Shown: one piece after another, positions 23,041 to 34,260 of the stretch
Layout: the number at the start of each line of letters is the position of its first letter
Numbering within the stretch: the stretch's first letter is position 1
Assembly: GCA_014825775.1 (NCBI GenBank)
Contig: MVAQ01000011.1
Coordinates: 62,001 to 126,000, forward strand
Direction: 5' to 3'
From: Krasilnikovozyma curviuscula
Taxonomy: Eukaryota > Basidiomycota > Tremellomycetes > Cystofilobasidiales > Mrakiaceae
Length of the DNA: 64,000 bases
Notes under the pieces: model-generated
What the model was told of the DNA's origin: nothing
Databases searched by the model: none
Seen by the model: only the letters and a program-made list of their open reading frames with translations
Translations under genes and position numbers: made by a program

Positions 23041-24820
23041 TTTCTATCGAGGTTGCGAGGTTGGAAGAACTCAACTCATCCAGAGAACTGGTAGAAAAGC
23101 ATGGTCTCTACTTAGCTATTGACGGTTGTTTGAGGAGAGAAAAAAGAAGGATAAGTGGAGTTAGTCGAGCTTGCTTATCGCTCTCTCCGCCAATCCATTT
23201 CAGCTGATTCTTTTACTCTCTGGACAGGATGCTCCTATAATTCAAATTATTGGTTCGAATTGAACCTTATTTTCATCTGAAATCTTCATGATATTTTTGC
23301 TCTGCCACCAGTCAAGCTAGTCTGCCTTCACTATGCTCTCCATATCCCTTCACTAAACGGTTTCATCTATGCTCTACCACCGCTCTACCCTCTTGACAAA
23401 AATTAGGTTCCACCTTTTCTACAGCAAGATCCGGGGCGCCTTTACTCGCTCATCACAACACTTATTTATCACAAAGCCCTTCCTGGACACAAGATGATCA
23501 AACTTGAATGGAAGTCTCAACATTCCTTGCTGATGATATTCAAAAGACCCTTTGATTTCTTGGGGCTGGGCAAACTCTTCAGTCACAGCACTTTCTGACA
23601 GTTCAACGCGAGGATTCGACTGAAAGGTGTATCAATCTAGTAGTGGGTAAGGTGCAACTCACGATACCTCAACTGTCCTGTGAAGAACAGTCATGGTTGT
23701 CGAAGCCGGACATTACGTAGTGATGGGGCGGTATGGACGGTAAAAAGCGGTGGTGGAACATAACTGGAGTGGAGGGGGGAGTGGAAAGAAAAGATACATA
23801 AGAAAGGCAGGAAACCATAAAGACCTGGCGCCCTCCTCTTCTCTCTTGTCCTGTTTTGCAGAAGCGGATAAGCTGGAAGGAGGGAACTGGCGCGGGCCGG
23901 CGTAGAAATGCGTGCCGCGAGCATTGTGGATAGTACAGGTGAGGTGTTGTGGTAAGAAGTGTTACAGTGGATGGTACAGATGGAGGTGGTGAGACCGATC
24001 CTGGAGGATGCAAGTAACTAAAATGACAGAACGAAGATATAGCTTCAGTTTGAAGAGAAAGCAAACGAAGAGCACACGTACAGTCACAAGCTCATGACCG
24101 CTGGGACAGTCAATCATGAGAACCTTGATGACCATACTCCCAGTCTACTCCCATTAGCTGTTGGAGCAGAAGGCACCATTTCGAGATATGATACAATGAC
24201 GGGTTACTGAACGGGTAAGGGTGATGAGGTGGTGTGGAGTGCTAGCGTGGATCAAGGCCTATACACAGAACCGATAAACTGATTGGCGAAAATGGCGTTG
24301 ATAACCGGTGGTGGAGAGGAGGATTTATTGAACTGCAAATTGTAATTAATGGTTGGTGGTGTAATTGTTGTAGATAAGTGACGGGTTGAGTGATGATGAG
24401 TCGTTATAGTTTCATGAAAGTTGAGACGTGAAAAGTGCTAATCTGGCGAATGCGGTCGTTGATGGTAAGTTTGAATTTTGTGAAACCTGGCGAACTCCTC
24501 CCTGTGTTCCTGCTCGTAGATTTTACAAGTCATCTTCCCGTCTTCTTCCGTTCCCTCTTGAGCCCTCTTGTCGCTCCGACTTTCAAGTCCTCACATAACT
24601 CCTTCTTCTTTCCCCTGCTCCCCGCTCACACAGACTAGAGCAGTTCGATCGTTAAAATCAAGGCTGATCACATCGGCGACTGCTTGGGAGCTTAGTACCA
24701 TCCTTGAGCTTGTTCTTGGTTGGGATCAGTACGTCTGCGAGGTGGAGCGACTCCAGGTTGAGGGACAGCAGCTTTGGTTTGACTACGAAGTCTTAAATAA
24801 CCGAACAGACGCGCAGTCAG
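23041..24820. other. intergenic region between ING and casein kinase genes
   Basis: About 1.8 kb with no supported gene. The longest frames (minus 24064-23669, 131 codons, and plus 24435-24638) are low-complexity or unsupported by splice signals or motifs. It should contain the ING promoter and the CK1 3' end. Confidence 0.45.
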
Positions 24821-24869
24821 TCACTTTCCTAGCGAACTAGTAAAAGCGAGTTTAAAGCATGTAGAAAAC

Positions 24870-26314
24870 TCACTGTCTATCAACGCCAGCTGGCTTGTCT
24901 TCGTCTTCACCGATGACTCTTCTGGCTGTCCTGACTGGAGCTTGACCTGGCTGCTGAACGGCCTGTTGTTGTTGTTGAACCTGAACTTTGCTACCGGAAG
25001 CATCGTTATCCTCGACTCTTGTCTGAACACTCCAGTCAAAGACGTAGTCGTACTGGAACGCCTCTCTAACAAAGAGGTCTCTGAAGAGCTTTCGCAAGTA
25101 CGAGTAATCTGGCTTGTCGTCGAAGCGGAGGGATCGGCAGTAGTTGAGGTAGATAGCGAACTCGTTGGGGAAGCCACGGCAGAGGAGTTCAGTCGGGGTC
25201 GTCATTTTCTTCTCCATGATTCTGTCATACTTTTGCTTCTTGGTGGCTGCCTTGAGACCTTGCCATGGGAGCTGACCACGGAGGAAGTACATGAGGACAT
25301 AACCGAGAGATTCCAGGTCATCACGACGGGATTGTTCGACTCCCAAATGGGTATTGATGGAGGTGTATCGAGCAGTTCCGGTCAAGTTCTTGTTCTCTCT
25401 GTACGGGATGTGAAGGTGGGTCTTTGGATCACGATATTTCTTGGCGAGACCAAAATCGATGACATTAACTTGGTTACCTCGTTTTCCAATACCCATGAGG
25501 CTGAGGACGATACATATAGCACAGAGATCAGGAGCTGAATTGAACCTGATCACAAAGAGATAGGTAGCTTACAAGTTGTCTGGTTTGATATCTCTGTGGA
25601 TGAAGTTTCTGGAGTGGGTGTACTCAACTCTTGAGATCTTAACAGCACCAAAACAGCAAGAACAACAAATTGTCAGTGGAACCCCCCAAAAAAAAACAAT
25701 GAAGAAGTCAAGATGAGGGGTAGACCCGCCACGTCCTGTTGAAGAGGGGAAACGCACCAGCTGATCAGCCAGCAAAAGAACCGTCTTCAAACTGAACTTT
25801 CTGTTACAGAAGTTGAACAAGTCTTCAAGAGATGGACCAAGCAAGTCAAGAACCATGGCATTGTAGTCACACTTTTAAAACAAGCGTATAAAAAATTCGT
25901 CAGTGGCAAGTTACAAACTTTCCTCTCGCAGACAGTAGAACACGCTGTTCCATGGTAACGTTTGAAAAGGGGGAAAGAGCAAGGAAGACTTACTTCGGTA
26001 CCAAACCATCTCACGAAAGGAACACCGACACCACCAGCAAGGCTCTTGTATACCTTGGATTCGTACTCGAGTTGAGGGTGCTTCGCCTTGATGGATTCCA
26101 ACTTGATAGCGACTTCTTCGCCAGAGACGATGTTGACACCAAGATAGATATCACCTGTTATATTGAAATTTATTCGAAGTAGGGGAGCAAAGTTAGTAAG
26201 GTGCGGCGGTCACCAAAGCACAGGTTGAATTGAAAGGGAGGACGAACCGAAGGAACCACTACCAATCTTCTTCCCAATTCTGTACTTACCACCTACTCGA
26301 AGGTCGGTAGCCAT
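24870..26314 (-). CDS. HRR25: casein kinase 1 (Hrr25/CK1-delta type)
   Basis: Ser/Thr kinase acting in DNA repair, vesicle traffic, ribosome maturation and circadian or cell-cycle control in relatives. Start [20 protein letters not shown] (26314). Visible motifs are the Gly-rich loop IGSGSFGDIYLG (split by an intron), VAIKLE (catalytic Lys), [12 protein letters not shown] (catalytic loop, about 25600-25510), [11 protein letters not shown], and the CK1 signature [20 protein letters not shown]. The tail is short: a Gln-rich run (QQQQQ), then [14 protein letters not shown]. About 330 residues in five or more exons. The stop used is TGA at 24872-24870; a GTGAGT overlapping it could instead start a 37-nt intron leading to a stop at 24821, replacing the last residue by five others (HSLGK). 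Confidence 0.93.
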
Positions 26315-28089
26315 TCTGCTCCAACTTCTAGTATTTGGGGGTAGTTATCGGTGGTGGATGGGGGTGAGGTCTGTTGAGTTGACGGGAGCCAAGAATCGTC
26401 AAAAGCCCAGGACGTTTTGTTCGTAGTTTGCGGACGTATGTGGTTGACAAGGTGACACAATAGAAGTAAATTCAGGGAAGGAATGTGTGTAGTTGACGGT
26501 GATGATGTAGTCGAGGGCGAGGGTCAAAATGTTAGTAAGCCGGGCGAAGGGCGTACGACGAATTAGTGGTTGTGTCATCGAGGGAACGACAACGTCAGGG
26601 CGAGCCAGGGTCCACATGTCACCAATTAAAAAGACATCGTAAGAGATTGAATAGGGGAAATGAATCAAAGGGGAAAGGATTGTCAGTTTAGATGAAAAGA
26701 AGGACGGGAAACGCGACGAGGACAGGATATCTAAAAGTTGAGGGAGATGGGCTGACTGTCACTTCGGCCCCTCCACAGCGGTGCATTAATTGAAGAGAGT
26801 CACTAAATGATCACCTTCTCGTATGTGAATTCCATCCTGATCCCTCCGTATGTTCCTCTGCAGCTGCAAGATCACTTTGGTAGGTAGTCTTAACAATTCG
26901 CTGGCCCCCCCAACAGGCGCTTTCGCAGCCCTGTATTACTCCTAATGCCACCTCGCAGCTTCCAGCACCTCTTACCACCTTCGCCCAACCAGCAGCCAGT
27001 GATGCACACATGCCCATAATGACAAGAGGATAGGCGCCAGCCAATGTACACGGGAAACCTTCTCTCTGCAAGACACTCTGACCGAGAAAGGAAGACAAGC
27101 AAGATAGACGTACGAGGATTTGATTTCTGCCAAACTCCAAGGGAGACCTTTCTATAAGGCTCTTGATGGACTAGTGTCTGGGATAGGACTATTCCAGTAG
27201 GAAACGCCAAGGAAAAGGAAGATATCGAAACAAAAGAAGGGAATTATCAGCAGCGAGCTTCTTGTTCCTGTGACAGCAAAGCAACGAGCCCTCTGCTCAT
27301 CCTTTCCCACAGAAAACTCGCAATTAGGACAGAACGACTACCTACTCACGAGAAGGGGTGAGAGTTTGTAGGATGAGGAAACCCTACTTCGAATTTGGGT
27401 TGGATGAGGGAGTGAAGCGAACGAGCGCTAGGATGGCTTCCAGGCCTTTGGGATCGTCGCAGCGCGCACACAATTTTGCTGCAAAAGTCAGAAACTGCCA
27501 ATTTTCTCGAGTTTGCTCCAACGGACACCCAAATCTCGAAGAAAATAGTGAAAGTAGAAAGAAAGCTGATCAGGGGGTGCTTGTAGCTGCTCGTCTGGTG
27601 AAAGAATCGTACTGTGATGAGCGCGAGTAGATTTTCAGAAAGAAAGTGCGCCAAATTGCTTAGCAACGAAGATATGGAGCTTAGCGCTGTACAAGTGGCA
27701 GGATTGACATACTCGTATTCATTCATATCAAGGGTTTCAAGGACCTGTCAGAGTCCCAGCACCTACAGTATCGAATGGATACGAATGTTCTGCAGGGGAA
27801 CACCACCTTGTCATCGCATCGCTTTTCGAAACTTATAGGGTAGTAAAGGAAGTTTCGACTCAAAATATGTACTGTGGGTCTTTCTATTGCTTGAATTGGA
27901 CCAGAAAAGGCCGAAATACGGACTGATCCTGTTTCTTTCACAAATTTGTGGTTGTTTACATCTCATCGATATCACGACATGTGACTTGCGCTGAGCTTGA
28001 ACGAATCTTCTATCGAACTTCCTTCGCACAATGTTTTAGTATCGTGTTTTCCCTTCTTACTTACATCAACTGCACTAGAAACACAGGCG
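26315..28089. other. region upstream of casein kinase 1, no supported gene
   Basis: About 1.8 kb. Open frames such as minus 27140-26811 and minus 27726-27346 have no recognisable motifs. The region probably contains the CK1 promoter and 5' leader. Confidence 0.4.
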
Positions 28090-28500
28090 ATGTCGTTTCG
28101 AAGTATTAAAACTCAGTTCCTGCCCATCAGACGCACTTCTCCAGGAGTTCTCTGACGATCAAAGCCTCAACCTTCCATTCAACTACAAAGGGGTACATTT
28201 CGGTAGGTAAAGACTTCCTGTTAATATTGTCCAACGTGGTCTCTGAGCTAAATTACATCATCAACTCTACGAAAAAGCTGTCTCTGGGACGGCTTCTACA
28301 GTTGCTTCTGTTTCAATTCTCTCTGGGGTCTCTCAACTAGATCAATCCTCTTTCTTGGCTTACAGTACGTACTTGAACTCTTCTAGTGCCAACTGAAGCT
28401 TCTTTGGCTGCTCAAGTCTCGTTCCTAGAACTCGTTTAGAACGCTGACAATTTTCCCAACTTTGAACTTGAATGGTTGTAGAGCCTGAAATTTCATTGTA
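28090..28500 (+). other. possible small spliced transcript upstream of POP7
   Basis: Intron-like signals occur in order: ATG at 28090, donor GTAGGTAAAG at 28203, acceptor candidates at 28277 (AAAAAG) or 28301 (CTACAG), donor GTACGT at about 28366, and acceptor GGTTGTAG near 28481 followed by a frame ending KPEISL. No frame joins all pieces cleanly: the frame from ATG 28090 stops after 21 codons. It may be a small gene with a misread start, or spliced 5' UTR of the next gene. Confidence 0.25.
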
Positions 28501-28633
28501 GCACATCCAGAACCACCAGGGTAAGATACCAGGCTACTAGTTCTGCATTCCTATTTTAATACTGATGTATTTTGACATCGTTGGCTTCACATAAGCTTAA
28601 GTAATCTTCCACCTCCTCGAACCGTCGTCCGGC

Positions 28634-29645
28634 ATGGCTGAAGCCTCAACATCCTCAGTCTTAGCCTCAGAATCCAAAAGAAAGAAACAGAAAGTCTCCA
28701 AAGATGTTAATACTCCAGCAGTGACCTTAGCTTCAGCCTCAGCTCAAAGCTCCGCTCCTCCAGCAGCATCTTCTCTATCCTTCTCCCATCTCAGCAACAG
28801 CACCCCCACTCCACCAGCTAACCAAGCGGTCAAGAAACCAAAAAAGAAACGACCTGCTAAGTCTCTTATACCCTCCCGACCACCCCGTCCCAAGATCCAC
28901 AAACTACTCCCCCCTCGACCCAGCGGGGTGGAGAGCAGTAACAAGACCGGCCCCATCGGATTGGAGAAAAAGAAGAGTAATACTGCTGTCCTTGTAAGTC
29001 GGAAAGTTGGACTGGGGAGCTATATGAAGAGGTGTAAGGCGCTATTGGGGGATTATGGGTATGTCACCCCACATTGCTAGACCGTTGTGTCTCCTGAATA
29101 AGACGTACAGGCAGAATTCATTTTGTTTTCTGTTTGAATACTTTAGGAATCCTGAGATTACAATCCATGCTCTCCAAGCTTCTATTCCCCACGCGATGAC
29201 GCTCCTTCACTCCCTCCTATCCATCCTTCCTTTCGCCGTAACATACACCCTCAAAACCACTTCGGTGAAGCTCACCGATGAAATTCTTCCTGCATCTGAC
29301 GACGAAGGTGATGATGAGGACGAGGGCGATAGTACGGGAGTGAGAAAGCGGAATGCCAGTGGAATCGAGATTGTGCTTAGCGTCGTCGGCGGGGCGAATA
29401 TGAAGAAAATCGATGAGAAAAAGATGGCAAAGAAGCGGAAGCTCAAGGATGCGAAGAAGGGTAAAGATGCTATGCCTCAGTCCGCGAAGGCGAAGATTGT
29501 TGGTGGTGTGGATAAGATGGTGGCTGACGATGAGGATTTGGGCGTGAGTGTTGGAGCTGCGACGACGTCAGGGCCTTCCATAAGTTATGATGAGGATGAG
29601 GATTTGGGTATAGCGCTGGATGAGGAGGGCGCGATGAACGGATGA
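28634..29645 (+). CDS. POP7: Alba-domain RNase P/MRP subunit (Pop7/Rpp20-like)
   Basis: Probable protein subunit of RNase P and RNase MRP, which process tRNA and rRNA precursors in the nucleus. The N-terminus (MAEASTSSVLASESKRKKQK) is Ser/Ala-rich and basic with Pro/Lys runs. The Alba core begins VLVSRKVGLGSYMKRCKALL, crosses one intron (donor GTATGT at 29059), and continues ITIHALQASIPHAMTLLHSL with ILPFAVTYTLKTTSVKLTDE, matching the Pop7/Rpp20 pattern of a basic helix followed by HAxxxxIxxA. A long C-terminal extension is rich in acidic blocks (DDEGDDEDEGD) and Lys (KKMAKKRKLKDAKKGK). About 310 residues, clearly longer than yeast Pop7. The assignment rests on the core only; another Alba protein is possible. 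Confidence 0.65.
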
Positions 29646-29892
29646 GAAGATCTGCGATGGTTTTTACGCTCCCTTTATGCAGCTGAGTACAGGGGCTTTG
29701 TGAACACGACAGCTTGCAAGTCTTTGTATGTCTCTTGCTTCTGGATTTTTCCAAGGTAAAATAACTATGCATGACAGGGTTGAACTCAGCGTACAAGGAT
29801 TGTGTACACTCTATAGGGTAAGATAAGGAACATCAGGTTGAAAAGGTTTCGCCTTTCCGCCAGTAAAACAGCAATCGACAGTTTCCAAGCAT

Positions 29893-31964
29893 CTAGTGTT
29901 CAACGGAGCCATCTTCAGAGGCAGCTTCGAATGAGCTGTCTCTCTTCCCGTTTTCCTCTCCATTCGCCTCACTGCCCTCCATACTAACATCATCTTCCTC
30001 ATCTTCCTCCTTGACCCCATTGCCATTCTGACCCGGAGAACTTCCACCACCATTCGTCGATGATGGTCTAGTGATAACAATCTCGTCCTGTATGTCCAGA
30101 TCTGCAGCGTCTTCGTCTTTGGCGTTTGCCATGCTGACTCGGGTACTGCGTCGTTCACCTCGCCATTCATGTTGTGCATGGTTGCGTGAACTTCGTCTTG
30201 AGTTGGTGTTAGATCCCGTTTCGTCGTTCTCGTCGTAGTCGATGAAGTCTGAAGCTTGGTCATCGTCCTCCTACGTTAGGAATGGCCCGTATAGTGAGGC
30301 AAAGATCCAAATATCTTAGTACGTTAAGATATGACAATGAACACTTTGTGAGAGATGTCGGTACTCACACCACCCTCTTCGAAGTATGTCTTCCTCGTTG
30401 ATCGTCGAGTACGACTCATTGTTCGATCCTCCGCCTGAGCCTGTAACATCGCTTGTAGTTCCATCTTCTTCCTCTTTTTCTCAATTTGCTAGAAATTCGA
30501 ATCCAAAGGCATCAGTGTGCAATCCACGTTGAAGTATCACTTTAGAGTACGGTAAAGAAGATGACACTCACTGCCTCTCGCTCCTCGATTTTAGGCATCA
30601 AGACATTCTCGATGTGTTCTGCCATAGTAATTTCATTCGCTCGGAGGGCTTTCGACGCCTTGGTCACTTTAGCTGGTTCAGGTTTGTCAGCCTTGAGATC
30701 AGCAGCAAGTTTGAGGAGTTCTGGTTTGGAGGACGCGACTGGAGTCATTGGACAGCTCTTCTTAAATGGGTTGGCGGAAGTGTAGATTCTGGGTGAATCT
30801 AGAGAACGAAGTGACAGGGAGAGGAAAACGTCAGTTGGAACGAGGAACGAGGGAAAGGTAGAAAGAATTCGGAACGTACCATCGAAGTTCCAATACCTTT
30901 TCTTACCAACATCTTGCCCCATAGTATCTACAATGAGGGGATTCCTGTTCTTGTCGAAGATGGTCTGTTTGTGGTTACCAAGTCCGTAGCTCTTAGTGAT
31001 TTCAGTACGGACAACTTCGGCATGACCAAGTTGCCAGTCAACGAGCTGTCGGAGAATGTCGACCTAGACAGGAACATTATTTGATGTTCGAAATGCAAAA
31101 CAAGTAGTAGTTAGTGGAGGTCTCGGGATACCGCGATTATTGAGGGAGCCTCACTCTAGCCTGCCATGACATCGCCCAGAAGACATCAGGGCCTTCTCGA
31201 CCGCTCTCCTTCGCAAGGGCAACCGTTTTGGGATCTCTGAAAGGATGAAGAGCATAGACGTTTCTTGAAATTCGCTCCTTGTCGTTCGTGTTTATAGTCG
31301 AGTTGTCGGGATCCCAAACTGTCAAGTCGGGCAGCATGAGGTTTTCATCAATTACTGTAGATAGATTTTTGGTAACGTTTGCTGAGCTACACGATTCATA
31401 GGAGGGTAGACAGCAGCGTATCAGTGATCAAAGTTCAGCAGAGGCAGACAGCGCAGGATGGATGTACTTGATTTTGACGCCTGGCTTCAGGTTGGTGATG
31501 AACTTTTCGAGAACTGTACAGAGGATTGGTGAGGAATTCTTCTCGTGTAAGGCAGCTTCCAGACTGAGGACCCGCGGAAATTATGAAGGTGAAGAAGCAC
31601 AGCGAAAGAAAAACTGCGTCAGTACACGAAATTCTACCGGTGGGCCGGGAGGTGGGGTGGACGAACTCCATGACAGTCTGCATTCCTGACTTTCCGATGA
31701 TGCTTGGAGTGAACTTCACAATGAAAGCCCAGATGAAACTGAAAGCAATTCGAAACCAGAGAGCCGGCCATGGCGATCATCAATTATTCAGAGTCAACGA
31801 AAAGCAAAGAAGAGCGAAGAGTGGTCAGTATAAGCAACTTTGAAAAGCCAGTCAAACTGGATGACGATCCAGCTGCTGAGGCAGCCTTGGGGAGGTCCAA
31901 ACGAAACGTAATGTGGAACTCACGCTGTCTGCCAGTCGTGGGACGCATCTTCAGGTGCAGCCAT
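29893..31964 (-). CDS. WHIM-like chromatin-associated protein
   Basis: Conserved fungal nuclear-type protein resembling the DDT/WHIM partners of chromatin remodellers. From the N-terminus: PEDASHDWQTAFIWAFIVKF, SLEAALHEKNSSPILCTVLE, KFITNLKPGVKIK, then LTVWDPDNST, a WHIM1-like block (VDILRQLVDWQLGHAEVVR, about 31070-31015), a WHIM2-like block (TMGQDVGKKRYWNFDDSPRI, then YTSANPFKK), a Lys/Glu-rich coiled segment (IEKKRKKMELQAMLQAQAED), and a long acidic tail (KEEDEEDDVSMEGSEANGEE) ending SVEH at 29893. About 500 residues over at least seven exons. The ATG at 31964 is provisional: the frame is open slightly further and a splice acceptor (TTGAAAG, about 32005) could bring in upstream exons. The function is inferred from pattern only. 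Confidence 0.6.
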
Positions 31965-34260
31965 CTCTGGTGGAATCCAATCACACAGCCCTTTAGCTTT
32001 CAAAGGGTTTCAAATCAGACGTTGGGCTTAGATGCTTGATGTGGGTCGAGTTGAACGTTGCTACGCAAATTGGCTGGCGGCGTCGACGCGAGCAGACCTC
32101 CAGACTTTTTTTCCCGCCTCCCCCTCTGACTTTGCTGTGTTTACAATTAGAAGCCGGCAGAAACGGTGCTTGAAACCTTGCTAAAGGGGGCTAGAAGGTT
32201 CAAATGAAGCAGAAAACTGAAAGTACAGCAAAGCAAGGGAGGTCTACGTGCAAGCGCAGTGCTATAGAGATGGTCAAAATATCAACCCTTCTCTAGACCG
32301 ACGACTACCAGAGATCCACCTCACGAACGAAACCGACTACGCGCTCCCAACGAATTTCCAAACGTCTGACTCACCAAAACTAGAAGAAAAACGCGTAGAT
32401 TTCACTTGCATTGCTGAATATTGTCACAGAACCGGTTTGTTGATGTTTTCATACCTGGCGACACCACACTCGCGGCAGAGGTGAGGAGGGGCTACTTCCA
32501 AGTGAGAAACGTCCAGCGCATGAGTATCAGTCAGAAAATGAATCGTGGTTGGTACAGTTAGGTGGAAAGATAACTGAAATGAGAAGATCGTGATGATGGA
32601 GCGGCAAAACATTCCCACATCACTAACGGCGCAGATCTTCCTAGACCCAACATCCAATGTTTGCGGCAGTGAACTTCATAGCATCCCACGCTTTGGTACT
32701 CAACTTGAAGCTGGGAAAGAATCGCCAACAGAGAGGTTACTCGATTGAAATCAGTAGAAAGCGTCGGTGTGTGTCTTCTCCACAGCAAGAGATCTGCGCG
32801 GACGGCAGGTCTGATGGGATGCGAAGATTGGCGACAGAGTGATTTTCTACGCCTTCAAGCTTTAGATTGAACCGAAGAAAGCATGCTGGAGATCTAGAGC
32901 TGATTTGAGGTTGAATGGGCAGCTGAGCCCAGCAACGTCGATAGTCTTTGGGTCGAATTGCGGAGATTTTGGTGCGTACTGCGATTGTGAATTAGATCCC
33001 TAAGAGACAAAAAAAGAAAGATAGGTCGGTGAAGAAGACTCTGAAGTATTGAAGGCAGTGCTCGGGGTGAAAGAGGGAATGCTGAAGTAATTCAGCGATA
33101 TTTGCTGAGAGATTTCTGCGGGGAAGAGTTCAATATGGAGGTAGAATGTCTCAAAATCAGCACAAATCACAATGGCAGAAGGGTTGAACGACTAGCGGGA
33201 GAACTTGTTTTCCAAAGAGAGGGCTGCGACTAAGAAGAGGCCGCCTCTCAGATACTTCAGGGCTGAAAGTGATCACCTCGACGTAGAGCCTTGAAAAGGC
33301 TTCCAAAGACTGATCAGAACATATAGAGTAATGCTGAAAATCCAAAAGTCTTCAAGTTCAGCGGGGTAATTTGTATTGTCCACAGCTCGCACACTTCGAG
33401 TCAAGATCCAACGCCTTCGCATGGTTTTAGAGAACACCAGCAAAATCCAACCAATATGAGTTCAAAAATGTGTTCATGTTGAGCAATAGAGCAATAGCGA
33501 AGGATAAGCGAAGAAGATAGTAGCGGCCGATAGACACATGGAGGTGCTTTGAAGGTCTTGGCCTTGTAGACAGATTCTTCCCAGATACGGACCTCTTGAA
33601 GGAGGATTCCAGGTATTTTAGAGACCCCACATTCAGCAGCAAGTTGAGTGATCAACGTGCCTATCTTGAGTCCAAGAGGGGAAACAGGCTTTCTTCGGTA
33701 ACACTGTTCGAATCTGAATCTTCTTACTTATCGTTCAACAGGGATACGCTTCAGAGACCAGGTCCTCCGAGTCACAGAAGAAGAGCCTTAGAGTGATGTC
33801 TGAGTTCAGTCACCCTTGGAGGTACAGCACACGGTGTGCGGTAACAAGGCCCTTCTATTCGCTCCCCTTTAAGTCGTCCCAATCTTTGTGGGACAGTCGT
33901 AATTCTCCATCACCAGATAAAAAGGAGGTGAGAATCAAGCAGGTTTGGAATTGTTGTTGCTGCTTCTGCTATGTGGCCGTGCGAGGGAGAGGGAAAGAGG
34001 AACGAAAATCGAAAGTTTCTGCGCTGTGTGACTCGTGGCGCCGAGGGTTGAAACAAAACAGGAGGATAGAATGTGTGAGTTCGTTTTTCCCCTGAGAGAT
34101 GATAACAACACCAAATGGCCGTGGATTTTGATGGCTCTCTTTCCTTTGCGTAGTGAGATCGCAATCTCTACCTTGCGCGCTGACTGCGCCAAATTGCCTC
34201 TCACAATAACATCTGAAACCAGTTGAACTCGATCTATACCAGTTGCCATTTTGATACTTG
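31965..34260 (-). other. unresolved stretch with several exon-like segments on the minus strand
   Basis: Protein-like pieces bounded by plausible splice sites occur, but I could not join them in one frame. They include MATGIDRVQLVSDVIVRGNL from ATG 34252, TLITQLAAECGVSKIPGILL followed by QEVRIWEESVYKAK (33660-33560), ISQQISLNYFSIPSF (about 33120-33080), APKSPQFDPKTIDVAGLSCP with FNLKSALDLQHAFF (about 32970-32870) and PPHLCRECGVAR (about 32490). They may belong to one multi-exon gene, to upstream exons of the WHIM-like gene, or be chance. No family assignment is possible. Confidence 0.3.

Noticed and set aside
23669..24064. 131-codon minus-strand ORF between ING and CK1 genes
   Set aside because: Rich in Ser/Pro/His/Phe from CT-rich DNA, no recognisable domain, overlapping second frame, no splice context.
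26811..27210. Two overlapping minus-strand ORFs upstream of CK1
   Set aside because: No conserved motif, both frames equally open, and nothing links them by splicing to the kinase start.
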